The notes: generated by a model not told the origin, from the letters alone. A stretch of 64,000 nt of DNA from CAVPHV01 sp963821095 (GCA_963821095.1 CAWGCJ010000023.1:62001-126000); one strand, 5' to 3'. Positions 53,434-63,169 are shown, counted from the first letter of the stretch. Numbers and translations: made by a program.

Positions 53434-54595
53434 GCCGTCTCCATTGCCTCACGCCATGCCGGCGCCCATGTCGCTCCCGCCGCAGAGAGCACGGTGATGG
53501 CGCCGGCTCTCCTCAACTGCAGTATGCCTTCATTCTCCTTTTGTGCGACCGTCATGGCCACCGTTTTGACGTAGTCCCGACTCAGCAGGCGGAACACAGC
53601 GAGGTCGGATTCGTCGGGCGCACCGGTCACCATGATCAAGGCGCCGCCGCTCAACCCGGAGCGCCTCATCCGCCCGACCAGCTTGCGCAGGTCGATGTCT
53701 TCGACGGCCTGCACTGTTGCCAGTTCCTCCATACCGAGCGCGTAGGCCTCGATCGAGGCCACGGTGGTGCCTTCCGACACCCCGGTCCACAGCGTCGGGC
53801 TGAAGCCGGATTGGAAGAGATGTCGCATTGCCGACGCCGCCCCGCGAACCGCGTGCTCGAAGGCTTCGATGCCGGCATAGCGGCCGACCCTGGGATCGAG
53901 GAGCACCAACGCTCGTGACTGCCACGGCATCTCGAGCTGGCGGATCATCAACTCGTCGCGTTTTGCCGACGACGGCCAGTGAACCCGGCGCAGGTCGTCA
54001 CCCTGCTGGTATTCGCGCAGCGTGAAGAAGTCCTCGCCGCCGGTTTGCGAGAAGTTGGCCTGCGAGGTGTTGACCGTGGGGTCCTGACCCCGCACGATGG
54101 GTAGCCCGTTGAGTTCCTCGACGGCGGGATACACCACCAGACGATCGGCTCGCCCGGCGGTGCCGCCGATTCGGCCATCGCCAGTGGGTCGCGCACCGAC
54201 ACCGATGGCGGGTCCGACCCGGTAGACGCCCCGCGGTCGGCACAACACTTCGTAGCGGGCGACGACGGGGTCGGCGGTGTTGACGGTATCGGCGGTGAAG
54301 GCGGCCGACCCCAAGGCCGTGGACGACGTCTTCGACATTGACGTGGTGGATGCGGCGGCGGGACGTCATCGCGATCTCGACGATGGCGCCGATCGCCGTC
54401 GTAGACCTGTGCGGGGCTGATGCGCCGCTCCACCGCGACGCGGGGGACCGTTCGCCGAACGTGGAAGACACCGACGCCGACGGCCAACAGCAGGAATGCA
54501 GCGGCGGCGAGGAGGAGTTGTTCTCCGAAGGCGATCCAGAGCAGGACCAGCGCCAAAGCGACACCGAGCGCGGCCCACCCCCGGATCGTCGGCAT
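53409..54595 (-). CDS. DUF58 protein (two frameshifts)
   Basis: About 394 residues from ATG 54595, which overlaps the MoxR stop. The first frame gives two N-terminal helices (GWAALGVALALVLLWIAFGEQLLLAAAAFLLLAVGVGVF) and RRISPAQVYDGDR. Near 54390 it shifts to AIVEIAMTSRRRIHHVNVEDVVHGLG. Near 54310 (a C-run) it shifts again to SAAFTADTVNTADPVVARYEVLCRPRGVYRVGPA. The DUF58 core is FFTLREYQQGDDLRRVHWPSSAKRDELMIRQLEMP. The protein has a vWA-like C-terminal half (RALVLLDPRVG). It is the usual partner of MoxR and transglutaminase-like proteins. Confidence 0.82.
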
Positions 54596-55566
54596 CAGAC
54601 GCCGGCCTTGGTGCCGGGTACATCAACGCCTTGAGCAATGCCGCTGACGATGTCGCCGATGGTGACGCCGCGCATTTGGGCTTCGGGTTGAGGATGAGTC
54701 GATGGTTGAGCACGGGGTGGAGCATCGCTTTCACATCGTCGGGGGAGACGTAATCGCGTCCTGACGTAGCGGCATGGGCCCGGGCGGCCCGTTGCAGGAA
54801 GAGGGTGGCGCGTGGTGACGCGCCGAGGAGGAGTTCGGGGTCGTTGCGGGTGGCATCGGCAACATCGACCAGATAGGACTTGATCACATCCGGCAACATG
54901 GATCCGGCGGGCGATGGCACTCATGCGGGTGATGTCGTCGGCGTGCACCACGGCCTGCAGATCGTCGTAGGTCGAGTGGTCGCCGTGGGTGTCGAGCATT
55001 TCGAGCTCTTTGTCCCGGGACGGGTATCCCATCGTGATCCGCATCATGAAACGGTCGAGCTGCGCCTCGGGGAGCGGGTAGGTGCCCTCGTGCTCGATCG
55101 GGTTCTGCGTAGCGACCACGATGAATGGGAGGTCGAGGGGCCGGGTGACCGCGTCGACGGTGACCTGGCGCTCCTCCATTGCTTCGAGCAGTGCCGACTG
55201 CGTCTTGGGGCTGGCCCGGTTGATTTCGTCACCGAGCACAACGTTGGCGAACACCGGTCCGGCTCGGAAGACGAAGTTGGAGGAGTCGCGGTCCCACACG
55301 GAGACACCGGTGACATCGGACGGAAGCAGGTCTGGGGTGAATTGGATGCGCTGGAAGCTGCAGTCGATCGAGCGGGCCAATGACTTGGCGAGCAGGGTCT
55401 TGCCGACCCCGGGGACGTCTTCGATGAGGGCATGGCCGCTTGCCAGCAGGCACATGGTGATCAGCTCAATCGTTTCGCGTTTGCCCTGGATCACCCTTTC
55501 GATGTTGTCGGTGATCTCGCGGTAGCGCTCGCTGAACCATTGCAGGTCCTCAGCGGAGACCGTCAC
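54595..55566 (-). CDS. MoxR-family AAA+ ATPase (two compensating frameshifts)
   Basis: 323 residues from GTG 55566. Walker A is DVPGVGKTLLA; Walker B is VVLGDEINRASPKTQSALLEAMEE, followed by VVATQNPIEHEGTYPLPEAQLDRFMM. Near 54900 the frame shifts by one (an extra base around the ggatccatg) to LPDVIKSYLVDVADATRNDPELLLGASPRATLFLQRAARAHAA. Near 54686 a base is lost in a C-run, and the protein returns to the first frame as EAQMRGVTIGDIVSGIAQGVDVP. MoxR proteins act as chaperone-like ATPases for partner vWA or DUF58 proteins. Confidence 0.88.
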   Translation of the reverse strand: MTVSAEDLQWFSERYREITDNIERVIQGKRETIELITMCLLASGHALIEDVPGVGKTLLAKSLARSIDCSFQRIQFTPDLLPSDVTGVSVWDRDSSNFVFRAGPVFANVVLGDEINRASPKTQSALLEAMEERQVTVDAVTRPLDLPFIVVATQNPIEHEGTYPLPEAQLDRFMMRITMGYPSRDKELEMLDTHGDHSTYDDLQAVVHADDITRMSAIARRIHVAGCDQVLSGRCCRCHPQRPRTPPRRVTTRHPLPATGRPGPCRYVRTRLRLPRRCESDAPPRAQPSTHPQPEAQMRGVTIGDIVSGIAQGVDVPGTKAGV

Positions 55567-55686
55567 GCCTGCTCCTTCCTCCGGCGGCGAAAGCCGAGGT
55601 TACTCACCCTTGCGCGGTTGCGTTCCCCAGTTTTTGCGGAACCGGCGAATCTCTGGTGTAACGGTTTGCGATTACGATCCGTTCCC

Positions 55687-55938
55687 ATGGTGGGTTGGAG
55701 AGCGATCTGGGCAGTCATGCGGCAACCGCGCTTGTGGCCCGAGGCGTTGCGCGCAACGTCGGCCTTGGCGCGAGATGGCTGGTGGCGGCGCCCGCCGTTC
55801 CTCCCGATTCCCAATCGGGCCTACATGCGCTGGCGAGTGGCGACCGCCTACGGCTCCTCGGCCAACGTGATTGATCCCGACGACCTCGTGGCGTATCTTG
55901 AGTGGCGCAGGCGCCAACGATCTTCAGGGGCCAAGTGA
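55687..55938 (+). CDS. Small basic protein, unknown function
   Basis: 83 residues from ATG 55687, Trp/Arg-rich (GWRAIWAVMRQPRLWPEALRATSALARDGWWRRPPFLPIPNRAYMRWRVATAYG) with an amphipathic C-terminal helix (DDLVAYLEWRRRQR). Conserved-looking actinobacterial small protein, but no family name is known to me. It is divergent from moxR and 11 bp ahead of the next gene. Confidence 0.6.
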   Translation: MVGWRAIWAVMRQPRLWPEALRATSALARDGWWRRPPFLPIPNRAYMRWRVATAYGSSANVIDPDDLVAYLEWRRRQRSSGAK

Positions 55939-55949
55939 GGGGAGATCCG

Positions 55950-56755
55950 GTGGCGGATTCGCTGCAAGAAGCACTGCTCGCGATCCCGGGCATTGATGGA
56001 GCCGACTTTGCCGGCGGCGTCATTGCGCCTGAGGGAGTCCGGGTACGTCTCTCGGCGGGCGCTGATCCGATTCGGGTTGGTGAGGACGTGCGCAAGCTTC
56101 TCGCCGAGCACGGTCTTCGTTCCCAGATGACCTCGCCTCCGGTGGCCCCCGGGGTGCCGCCGCTGCCTCCCGCCCAGACAGAACCTCCGATGGCTCCGGC
56201 GCCCCCGCCGGATGCCTCACCACCCGTTGTGGCGATCCCCTACCCCGAGGAATCACCAGAGACTCTGGTAGTTGCCGTTCCAGCGTCGGCGTACGAGGCT
56301 GCCTCGACGCGGGAAGCCGCCGAAGTCGCCGACGAGGAGCGATCGCGGCTGCGCTCGTTCCGGAGGTCGAAGCCCCCGAGGCGGAACCGAGTCGGGATGC
56401 CGTTGCCCCCGATCCAATCGAAGTTGGTCTGCGAAGTGTGGCCGTAGAGGAAGCCGTCGGCGGGCTGACCGTGGTGGCGACCCGGACCGACGGCGTGACC
56501 GTGCAACGCCCGGCGCGTGATTCAGTGAAGGGTCTCGATGCCGCGGTGGTCGCCGCGGTATCCGAATTGGCGGACACTGCGGCGCGTCCCCGGTTGATCG
56601 GGGTGTTCGACGCCGAGGCCGAGGGCGTAGCTGTAGTGACAGTGGTGGTCGAGGTCGCTGACGGTTCGCTGCGGTCGGGTTCGGCCGTCGTGGCCGGCGG
56701 CCGAGCATTTGGAGTGGCGCGGGCGACCTGGCGGGCGCTCAGCGTGCCGGTGTGA
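55950..56755 (+). CDS. Hypothetical protein with Pro-rich linker (one frameshift)
   Basis: About 268 residues after repair. GTG 55950 has GGGGAGA upstream. The first 60 residues (SLQEALLAIPGIDGADFAGGVIAPEGVRVRLSAGADPIRVGEDVRKLLAEHGL) look like a small ACT- or metal-binding-type alpha/beta domain; a Pro/Ala linker follows. Near 56340 a base is missing (ACGAGGAG-CGATCGC), after which the protein continues IAAALVPEVEAPEAEP and then a second domain with VTVVVEVADGSLRSGSAVVAGGRAFGVARATWRAL. The repeated Val-rich strands suggest a similar fold in duplicate. The role is unknown. Confidence 0.6.
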
Positions 56756-57286
56756 CCCGCTCGGCAGGGTCGAAAACTCTGGTCGGCGGGATGAGTTCCA
56801 CGATGACGTCGGAGGCTTCATCGACGCGGAGGATGGTTGGACCGGTGGCTTCGCCTTCGGTGGCGCCGATAGATCCGACCAGCTCGTCGTGGCGATCGGC
56901 CTTGGAGAGCACGTCACGTACCAGCATCCGGATTTGATCGGTGGAGGGATCCTCGAGTAGCGACAGTTCGTCATCGGTGGTGCTGAGCACCGAGATGTCC
57001 GGCGCCGCAGGTCCCAGACCATCACTTCTTGGATGACCTTGTCCGGCGAAAACGTTTCGAGCGAGGGCACAACGACGGCGTCGACCTGGCCGGCGGCCAC
57101 GATCCCGACGAGTGCCTGGAAGCCCTCGCGGCCAAGCGAGTGGCCGAGGGCACGGACGTCCTGACAGACGGCGACGAGGCGATGGCCATTTTCGTTGACC
57201 CAACGTCGAATCCGCTCTGCCTGCGCAAAACCGGCTTCGCCTTCTTGTGGGTCCGGGGATTCCCGGATGTACCCCACCACACGCAC
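56739..57286 (-). CDS. Resolvase-domain protein without DNA-binding domain (one frameshift)
   Basis: About 182 residues from GTG 57286. It starts VVGYIRESPDPQEGEAGFAQAERIRRWV, the serine-recombinase N-terminal pattern with the catalytic serine in YIRES, then DVRALGHSLGREGFQALVGIVAAGQVDAVVVPSLETFS. Near 57007 a base is missing in a G-run; the next frame continues APDISVLSTTDDELSLLEDPSTDQIRMLVRDVL and ends ELIPPTRVFDPAERVTPAR. There is no helix-turn-helix after the catalytic domain, so it is not a normal resolvase. Such stand-alone resolvase-like proteins may be regulatory. It overlaps the convergent gene end by 17 bp. Confidence 0.68.
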
Positions 57287-57406
57287 CGCGATGCTCCGTT
57301 CGTTGCTACGCCGAGTCTCGCACCAGCACCGACGGTGGTCAAAGACGCGGCGGGATATGGGTGATTCCCGAACCCGGAGACGGCGGCCGGCGGAGGCGGA
57401 CGCGAT

Positions 57407-57826
57407 TCAGTCGAGGGAATCGGACGAAGATGTGCAGCTCGAATCGCCGATCGAAGACGTGTTGCGGAATCCCGCCGACTTCCAGAAACGGTGCTGGGCG
57501 TCCTCGTCGTCGGTCAGGAGGATCTTCATGCGTACCTGCGCGAACCGAGAAAGGAAGGCCTCGACGAGGCGCTTTCCGATCTTGCGGCGCTGGAACTCGG
57601 GATCAACCAGGATGTCCTGTAGATCACGCGACCCAATAGTCATCGCTGACGGCCCTGGCGAAAGCGACCAGACGACCGTCTCTTCGTGCGCTAGCGACCC
57701 AGGGCACCGCCTGATCGCCCGCTCGAGTTCGGCGGCCGAATCGACGTAGTGGGTCCAGCCGACCGATCTGTTGAGGCCGGCCAGTTCGGTCGCTATCGGT
57801 ACGTCACCCTCGATGATTTCAACCAC
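57407..57826 (-). CDS. GNAT-family N-acetyltransferase (two compensating frameshifts)
   Basis: About 139 residues from GTG 57826. The start LNRSVGWTHYVDSAAELERAI and the acetyl-CoA-binding region LQDILVDPEFQRRKIGKRLVEAFL (the Q/RxxGxG/A loop, here QRRKIG) are GNAT hallmarks. Between them the listed frame is nonsense; one base is missing near 57713 and one extra near 57620. Read in the intermediate frame, the stretch is AVPWVASARRDGRLVAFARAVSDDYWVA, exactly what the family has there. The substrate is unknown. A second GNAT gene starts 50 bp away on the other strand. Confidence 0.8.
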   Translation of the reverse strand: MVEIIEGDVPIATELAGLNRSVGWTHYVDSAAELERAIRRCPGSLAHEETVVWSLSPGPSAMTIGSRDLQDILVDPEFQRRKIGKRLVEAFLSRFAQVRMKILLTDDEDAQHRFWKSAGFRNTSSIGDSSCTSSSDSLD

Positions 57827-57875
57827 TCAATGAACCTGCCGATCCGTCCGGTTCTCGCGGCATAATGGGTTGTAC

Positions 57876-58502
57876 ATGGCGGGACAGCAGCATCTCGAGG
57901 TGACCCAACTCCGCCCCGACGAGTACGCGGCGGCGGGTCGGGTTCTGGGACGGGCGTTTGAGACGGATCCGCTGTGGACTGCCGTACTCACCGATTCGGA
58001 GCGGCGGCCCGAGACCCTCGTCAGGATGTTCACCGCACTCACCAAGGCAACCGCCGTACAAGGCCGGCCGGAGCAGACGCCCGACCTCGGCGGGATCGCT
58101 CGATGGCACCCTCCGGGCAAAGACATCGGGCTCTGGGCCATGGTGCGATCGGGCTCTGCCCTTCCCAGATTCGTGATGAGTCTGGGGAAGCCGGAGCGGA
58201 AACGCATGATCGGGACGCTTCGTCAGATCGGGGGCCGCAAGAAGGTCTTGATGCCGGAACCGCACTGGTATGTGTCAGCCATCGGTGTCGAGCCAGAGCG
58301 GCAGGGACAAGGCGTGGGGTCGGCCCTCATGCAGCACGCCATTGCTCGAGCCGATCGTGATGGAGTGCCGATCTATCTGGAGACGGAATCCGAGAGCAAC
58401 GTCGGCTTCTACCGCAACCTCGGCTTTGCGGTGATCGAAGAGATCGAGGTGGTGGCGGCGACGGTTCCGATCTGGCTGATGAGCAGACCCGCCGCAACCT
58501 GA
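57876..58502 (+). CDS. GNAT-family N-acetyltransferase
   Basis: 208 residues. The C-terminal GNAT core is HWYVSAIGVEPERQGQGVGSALMQHAIARADRDGVPIYLETESESNVGFYRNLGFAVIEE; the acetyl-CoA loop is RQGQGVGS. The N-terminal half (RVLGRAFETDPLWTAVLTD, IARWHPPGKDIGLW) is typical of a subgroup seen in actinobacteria. ATG 57876 is preferred over TTG 57870. The substrate is unknown. Confidence 0.9.
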   Translation: MAGQQHLEVTQLRPDEYAAAGRVLGRAFETDPLWTAVLTDSERRPETLVRMFTALTKATAVQGRPEQTPDLGGIARWHPPGKDIGLWAMVRSGSALPRFVMSLGKPERKRMIGTLRQIGGRKKVLMPEPHWYVSAIGVEPERQGQGVGSALMQHAIARADRDGVPIYLETESESNVGFYRNLGFAVIEEIEVVAATVPIWLMSRPAAT

Positions 58503-59540
58503 GCCACATCCGGCCTATTGGGCAATGAAGGGGTACCAAACCGACCGGATGGCAGCCTCGAACCTTGCCGGTCTGTCTCGGGCAGGTCAGATCCTAGAAA
58601 GAGGAACTCATCGGCACCATATCGGCCGCCAACCATGCGCTGGGCCGACAACCTCGGCAAGTGCCGCCAATGCCGGCACACCGGCGCGCCACGCTCGGGA
58701 TTGTGGGTGGCCACGTACTCGAAACCGCCGGCCTCCAGTTGCGCGGCCCCGAGCCGGCCTCAGGGTTCTCAGGGTCGCGGTCGGGGTCATACCCAATAGT
58801 CGACAGGGCCGCGACCCCGCAATATGCGAGGTATGGCAGCTCAAACTACGACATTGCTATCAGCGCCAAGAGCTTTCTGCTGGACCCGGTTCTGCTGATC
58901 GTCCCGATCGTATTGGTCCTCGCCATCATGACCGGGGTGGTCGGACGGTCGCCTTGGTCGTCGAGGATCTCCGCTACGGCCGAGTCCTCCGTCGAAGCGG
59001 ATGACTCGCACCGTACCGGCCGACCGACCAAGGAAACTCGCGGGCCAGCCGGGTGGACCACGGGCGAGTGGATCCTGCTGGTGCGTTGTGCCGCGAACCT
59101 ACACCGCCTATCCGTCTCCAGCGGCTCCGCCAATACCGCCGGCGACCCGCGCCTCAATTACTGGTTCGAAGCCTTCGTTCCAAAGCCGGCGCTGACCACG
59201 ACGCCCACTGCAAGTGCGCCGGCCGCGACCGCAAAGAGCGGAATCAGTGGTCGTCGGTGACGTCCGGGAGGTTATTCGATGGTTCGGCGGGCACGACAAA
59301 ACCCGCTGCTCGTCTGGATTCGACTTCGGTGTCCGGTACGCCATCAAACGAGCATATGCCCGACCGAGGACCTAACGGCGCCGTCGTTGCACAGCCACGT
59401 CACGCAGAACGCGCGTTGGCGCCGGGCATCTCGATGTGGCTGTCCCCTCGGCCAACCGGGCCCATTGGTCGGTCTGACTTGCTGTTCCTGTCCCTCGGAT
59501 TACCGAGGCGCTTCTCCGACCCAGACGAGGAGTTCGGCAC
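58503..59540. other. Long region without a confident gene
   Basis: About 1 kb where no frame on either strand is convincing. On the + strand an open frame (58661-59260) contains one hydrophobic stretch (LLDPVLLIVPIVLVLAIMTGVVG at about 58880-58948), but its flanks are not coding-like. On the - strand a reading ending with TAA at 59158 gives LIPLFAVAAGALAVGVVVSAGFGTK. If one C were added near 59250 it would join a frame VPDTEVESRRAAGFVVPAEPSNN upstream. Because indels are dense in this part of the window, a small membrane-protein gene could be hidden here. No RNA gene is recognised. Confidence 0.35.
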
Positions 59541-60062
59541 CTACCCATACGGGTCCCAAACCTCGCCGTCGACGATGAGGTGTCGAATCACGGCGCCGCC
59601 GTTGTTGTCGATGGCTACGACAACGTCGACGTCGCTTGCCCGCTCGACCACACGGCCGCGTCCTTCCGGAAGGAAGTATTGCTCGATCCCGTAGTCGACC
59701 TGCACCGTCTCGGTTCCGGCCATCACCACGATGCCGCGGATCACTGCGTCGACCCCGTCGAACGGCTGCCGCTGGAGGCGGCCGGCGATCCAGGTGTCTT
59801 CACTCTGGACGAGTTCGACGTACACAGTGTCGTTCGGTTCCAGAAACAATCGGTCTGCCCGGTTCGTCTCGACGGTGCTGATCTCGTAGTTCAGGACCAC
59901 ATAGTCGCCACGGAACACATCGCGAGGGTCGACGGGACGGGTTTGGAGCGTCACGTCCTCATCGCCCCGAAGCGTCCGTTCGCGTCCCGTGGCCATGCCG
60001 ATGATGACAAGCACCTGCACCATGACGATGACGATGAGCAACACGCGGCCCCGGCGGGTCAT
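59541..60062 (-). CDS. GDYXXLXY-domain membrane-anchored protein
   Basis: 173 residues. An N-terminal hydrophobic anchor (VLLIVIVMVQVLVIIGMATG) precedes the signature VDPRDVFRGDYVVLNYEIS, which names the family, and a later YGIEQYFLPEGRGRVVE. The domain is extracytoplasmic. Family members commonly sit beside DUF2157 membrane proteins, as here: the DUF2157 stop overlaps this start. The function is unknown. Confidence 0.88.
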   Translation of the reverse strand: MTRRGRVLLIVIVMVQVLVIIGMATGRERTLRGDEDVTLQTRPVDPRDVFRGDYVVLNYEISTVETNRADRLFLEPNDTVYVELVQSEDTWIAGRLQRQPFDGVDAVIRGIVVMAGTETVQVDYGIEQYFLPEGRGRVVERASDVDVVVAIDNNGGAVIRHLIVDGEVWDPYG

Positions 60063-61318
60063 GACCCACCTCGCAACTCGAATCGAGTGATCAGGCTGCG
60101 GCGAAAACGCTCGAGGCCCCAGGCGAGCCCGATGATCAGTGCACCGCCCAGCATCATCGACACCCCGGTGGCAAACATCCCGGCGCTGACCTCGATGTAG
60201 CGAGCTATCACCGTCAGGCCGAAGAATGCCAGTGTCACGTTCACCAGGGCCGGCTGCTTGGTTGTCACGCCGACGGCGACAAACCCGATCAGAGCGCCAA
60301 AGAGCAACAGATTAGTGACGAGGTACGGCGCAGGTGGGGGCGCCGGTGGACTGGATCAAGAGCATCAAGATCATGGCGTAGGCGACGCCCGCCGAAACGC
60401 CGATTCCGGCAACGGCCGCCCTGGCTTCGCTAGCGCCGCTGCGGAGGAGCACGATCGCAGACCCGACGGTCACGACCACGGATGCCACCAACACGAACCA
60501 CACCTCAATTGGCAGGGCGTCGAGGAATCCGGCGTTGCCCTGGCCGTACCACTGCTCGAAACTCATCAGGTAGAGGAGTAGGACGCGGTCAGAGAACCGA
60601 TCCACTGACACGGTCGCCCCATCGGTTTGAAACTGTCACTGAACCGGTAGTGGAGGTATCCGACAGCCGCGACTGCGGCGCCGACCGAGAGGTAGAGAAC
60701 CTGCCAGCCAAACTCGCCGGCGCTGGGGGGGGCCCGATCGAACCACTCGGCCGCCCGGTACCCCAGGGCTCCGTAGCCGACCGCGATGCCCAGCGCCGCA
60801 ATCATTGGCGATCGCACCAGGTAGGCCAAGGGCAGCACCGGAGCGAACCACAGCAGCGTCAGGTTCGGGTCGTCGACGGGGTATTGGTAGGTCTGCGCCA
60901 CCAGCATGATGGCCGCCCCGTACACGGCGGCGCCGACGAAGAGGAAGGTGCCGCCGATTCTGCGGTACTCCGTGTGGAAGCGGATCCAATAGCCGAAGGC
61001 CTCGAAACCGACGACGGTGCCAACGGCAATCCCCACCCTCGCCAAGCGGGGGATGTCCGCCCAATTGGAGCCCACCAGGAGAACCAGCCCGGTAGCGAGA
61101 AGGATCCCGCCGAACGCCAAGAAGATGGCAATGATCCTCTGATAGCGGAAGGCGCTCTCGGCTGGCTTCGTGTAGGCGTCCTCGAGCTCGCGGATCGCCG
61201 CCGCCTGCTCGGTGGTGATGATATCGGCCGCCTCCCAAGCACGCAGGCGCGGCGGCAACCAATTGGGCTCGGGCGGGGGAGTGTCGAGCTGAGCTGGTGA
61301 GTCTGTCTGGGTGCTCAT
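60059..61318 (-). CDS. DUF2157 multi-pass membrane protein (two compensating frameshifts)
   Basis: About 419 residues from ATG 61318. The cytoplasmic N-terminus LRAWEAADIITTEQAAAIRELED is the DUF2157 signature, followed by FLAFGGILLATGLVLLVGSNWADIPRLARVGIAV and about ten helices. The frame loses a base near 60618 (a C-run on the + strand), then reads ATVSVDRFSDRVLLLYLMSFEQWYGQGNAGFLDAL. It gains one near 60339 (a G-run) and returns to APYLVTNLLLFGALIGFVAVG, ending ERFRRSLITRFELRGG. All three pieces are consecutive parts of one membrane protein. It is coupled to the GDYXXLXY gene. Confidence 0.85.
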
Positions 61319-61503
61319 CGGTTTGCCTTTGTCCTTGTGGATCTCGTGTCGCCATCGTGCCGCTGCCTATTCGTTTCGGCCATGGGGGATGGCCCCCTAT
61401 TCGATGTGGGGGAAATCTTGTCCCGTGGTGTCCTCAATGGCCGATCCTGTTCGTAGGTAGGGTGAAAGCAGGAACAACCTGCACCAATCTTGGGAGAGAG
61501 ATC

Positions 61504-61959
61504 ATGAGTCAGTACCTGTTGTCCACCTATACCGTCGAGGATGGAGTCCCCGGGGCGCCGAGTTCGCCCGAGGAGATGCAGGCGTTCATGGGGCGAGTCA
61601 TTGCCCTCGAAGCCGAGATGGACGAGAGCGGTTCCTTTGTTTTCGGCGGCGCCCTCCATGGCGTCGATGCCGCGTCCGTGGTTCGAACCGGCGACGCCGA
61701 TGTGGTTGTCACCGATGGCCCCTTCGGCCCGTCGAAGGAGCACGTCGCGGGGTTCTACGTCGTAGACGCTGCCGACCTCGATGAGGCGATGGTGTGGGCC
61801 GGGAAGGTTGCCGAGGCCACGCAGCATCCGATCGAAGTCCGCCCCTTCTTCGCCGCCGGGAAGGTGGCCGATCAGGTTCACAACATGCCGGGTGCCTCGA
61901 GGCGTGATCCGGTCTGCCCCCGCTGCGGAGGCGACCGCCATCGAGCGGGTGTTTCGTGA
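61504..61959 (+). CDS. DGPF-domain (YCII-related) protein
   Basis: The first ~125 residues match the YCII-related family: QYLLSTYTVEDGVPGAPSSPEEMQAFMGRVIALEAEMDESG, the diagnostic DGPF at 71-74 (VVTDGPFGPSKEHVAGFYVV) and EVRPFF at the end of the domain. The remaining ~35 residues overlap the sigma factor start out of frame and are probably not real, which suggests another indel near 61880-61900. ATG 61504 has GGGAGAGA upstream. This protein is the regular partner of ECF42-type sigma factors; its biochemical role is not known. Confidence 0.85.
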   Translation: MSQYLLSTYTVEDGVPGAPSSPEEMQAFMGRVIALEAEMDESGSFVFGGALHGVDAASVVRTGDADVVVTDGPFGPSKEHVAGFYVVDAADLDEAMVWAGKVAEATQHPIEVRPFFAAGKVADQVHNMPGASRRDPVCPRCGGDRHRAGVS

Positions 61960-63169
61960 GGCTTACGGCCAGGCCGTAGCAACGCTGGTCCGCGTTTTCG
62001 GTGACATCACCCTCGCCGAAGACGCCGTCCAGGACGCCTTCGTCGTGGCCGGCGACCGTTGGACCCGTGACGGAATCCCGCCCAACCCGGCCGGGTGGAT
62101 CGTAACGACGGCGCGACGCCGAGCCATCGATCACCTCCGCCGCGCCGCGAGGGGTCGGGAACTCCACGAGCAGCTCGGTGCGTCGACGCGCCACCACCGA
62201 CGCCGGGGTCGAGGATTGGGAAGAGGACGGACCCGTGAGTGACGACCAACTCCGACTCATCTTCACCTGCTGCCATCCGGCGTTGCGCACCGAGCACCAG
62301 GTGGCGCTGACGCTTCGGCTACTCGGCGGACTGAGTGTCGATGAAGTAGCCCGCTCGTTCCTGGTGAGCGAGTCGACGATGGCGAAACGGCTCGTCCAAG
62401 CCAAGTACAAGATCAAGGCCGCCAACATTCCCTATCGCGTGCCGAAAGACGCCGACCTGTCCGACCGCTCAGCTCGGTTCTGTCGGTGGTGTATCTCATC
62501 TACAACACGGGGGCCGACGATCCGCAACGGGCTTCGTTGCGGGCCGATGCCATTCGTCTTGCCCGTGCTTTGGCCGAGTTGATGCCGGATGAGCCCGAGG
62601 CGGCCGGGTTGTTGGCACTGATGCTGCTCAGCGAGTCTCGAATGCCGGCGCGCACCTCCGACGGATGCATTGGTACTGCTGGCCGATCAGGACCGGGCAT
62701 TGTGGGACCGGGCGCTGATCGAAGAAGGACATGCCATCGTGCGGGCGTGCATTCGGCGCGACCGGCCGGGGCCCTTCCAACTGCAGGCCGCGATCCAAGC
62801 CGTTCACTGCGACGCCGAATCGTTCGCGGCGACCGATTGGCCACAGATCTTGACCCTCTACGACCATCTCTATGGGGTCATGCCGACGCCCGTGGTCGCC
62901 CTCAACCGTGCCATCGCCGTCAGCGAGGTCAAGGCCCTGCCGCCTCGCTCACCGCGATCGACACGGTTACGCGCGACCTCGACAACTATCACCTCATGCA
63001 CGCCGCCCGAGGCGCGGCCTTGCGTCGACTCGGGCAGCGTGGCGACGCCATGGCCGCCTACAAACGCGCCGCCCAACTCGCGGTGACGGAGGCGGATCGG
63101 CGGTTCTTGGCCGAACAGATCGAAGGGCTGGCAGCAGAGGGTGCCCTCACGCCACCGGGACCCGGCTAA
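61904..63169 (+). CDS. ECF42-type RNA polymerase sigma factor (four frameshifts)
   Basis: About 421 residues after repair, from GTG 61904. Region 2 reads AIERVFREAYGQAVATLVRVFGDITLAEDAVQDAFVVAGDRWTRDGIPPNPAGWIVTTARRRAID. Shifts occur near 62180, 62467, 62664 and 62932. Region 4 is in the second piece (LRTEHQVALTLRLLGGLSVDEVARSFLVSESTMAKRLVQAKYKI). The long C-terminal extension follows (SVVYLIYNTGADDPQRASLRADAIRLARALAELMPDEPEAAGLLALMLL, then DNYHLMHAARGAALRRLGQRGDAMAAYKRAAQL), the TPR-like domain that defines ECF42. In this group the extension replaces a separate anti-sigma factor. Confidence 0.85.

Noticed and set aside
51033..55566. MoxR-centred phage-defence system
   Set aside because: The partners are DUF58 and a transglutaminase-like membrane protein, the common housekeeping triad; no nuclease or other defence gene is adjacent.
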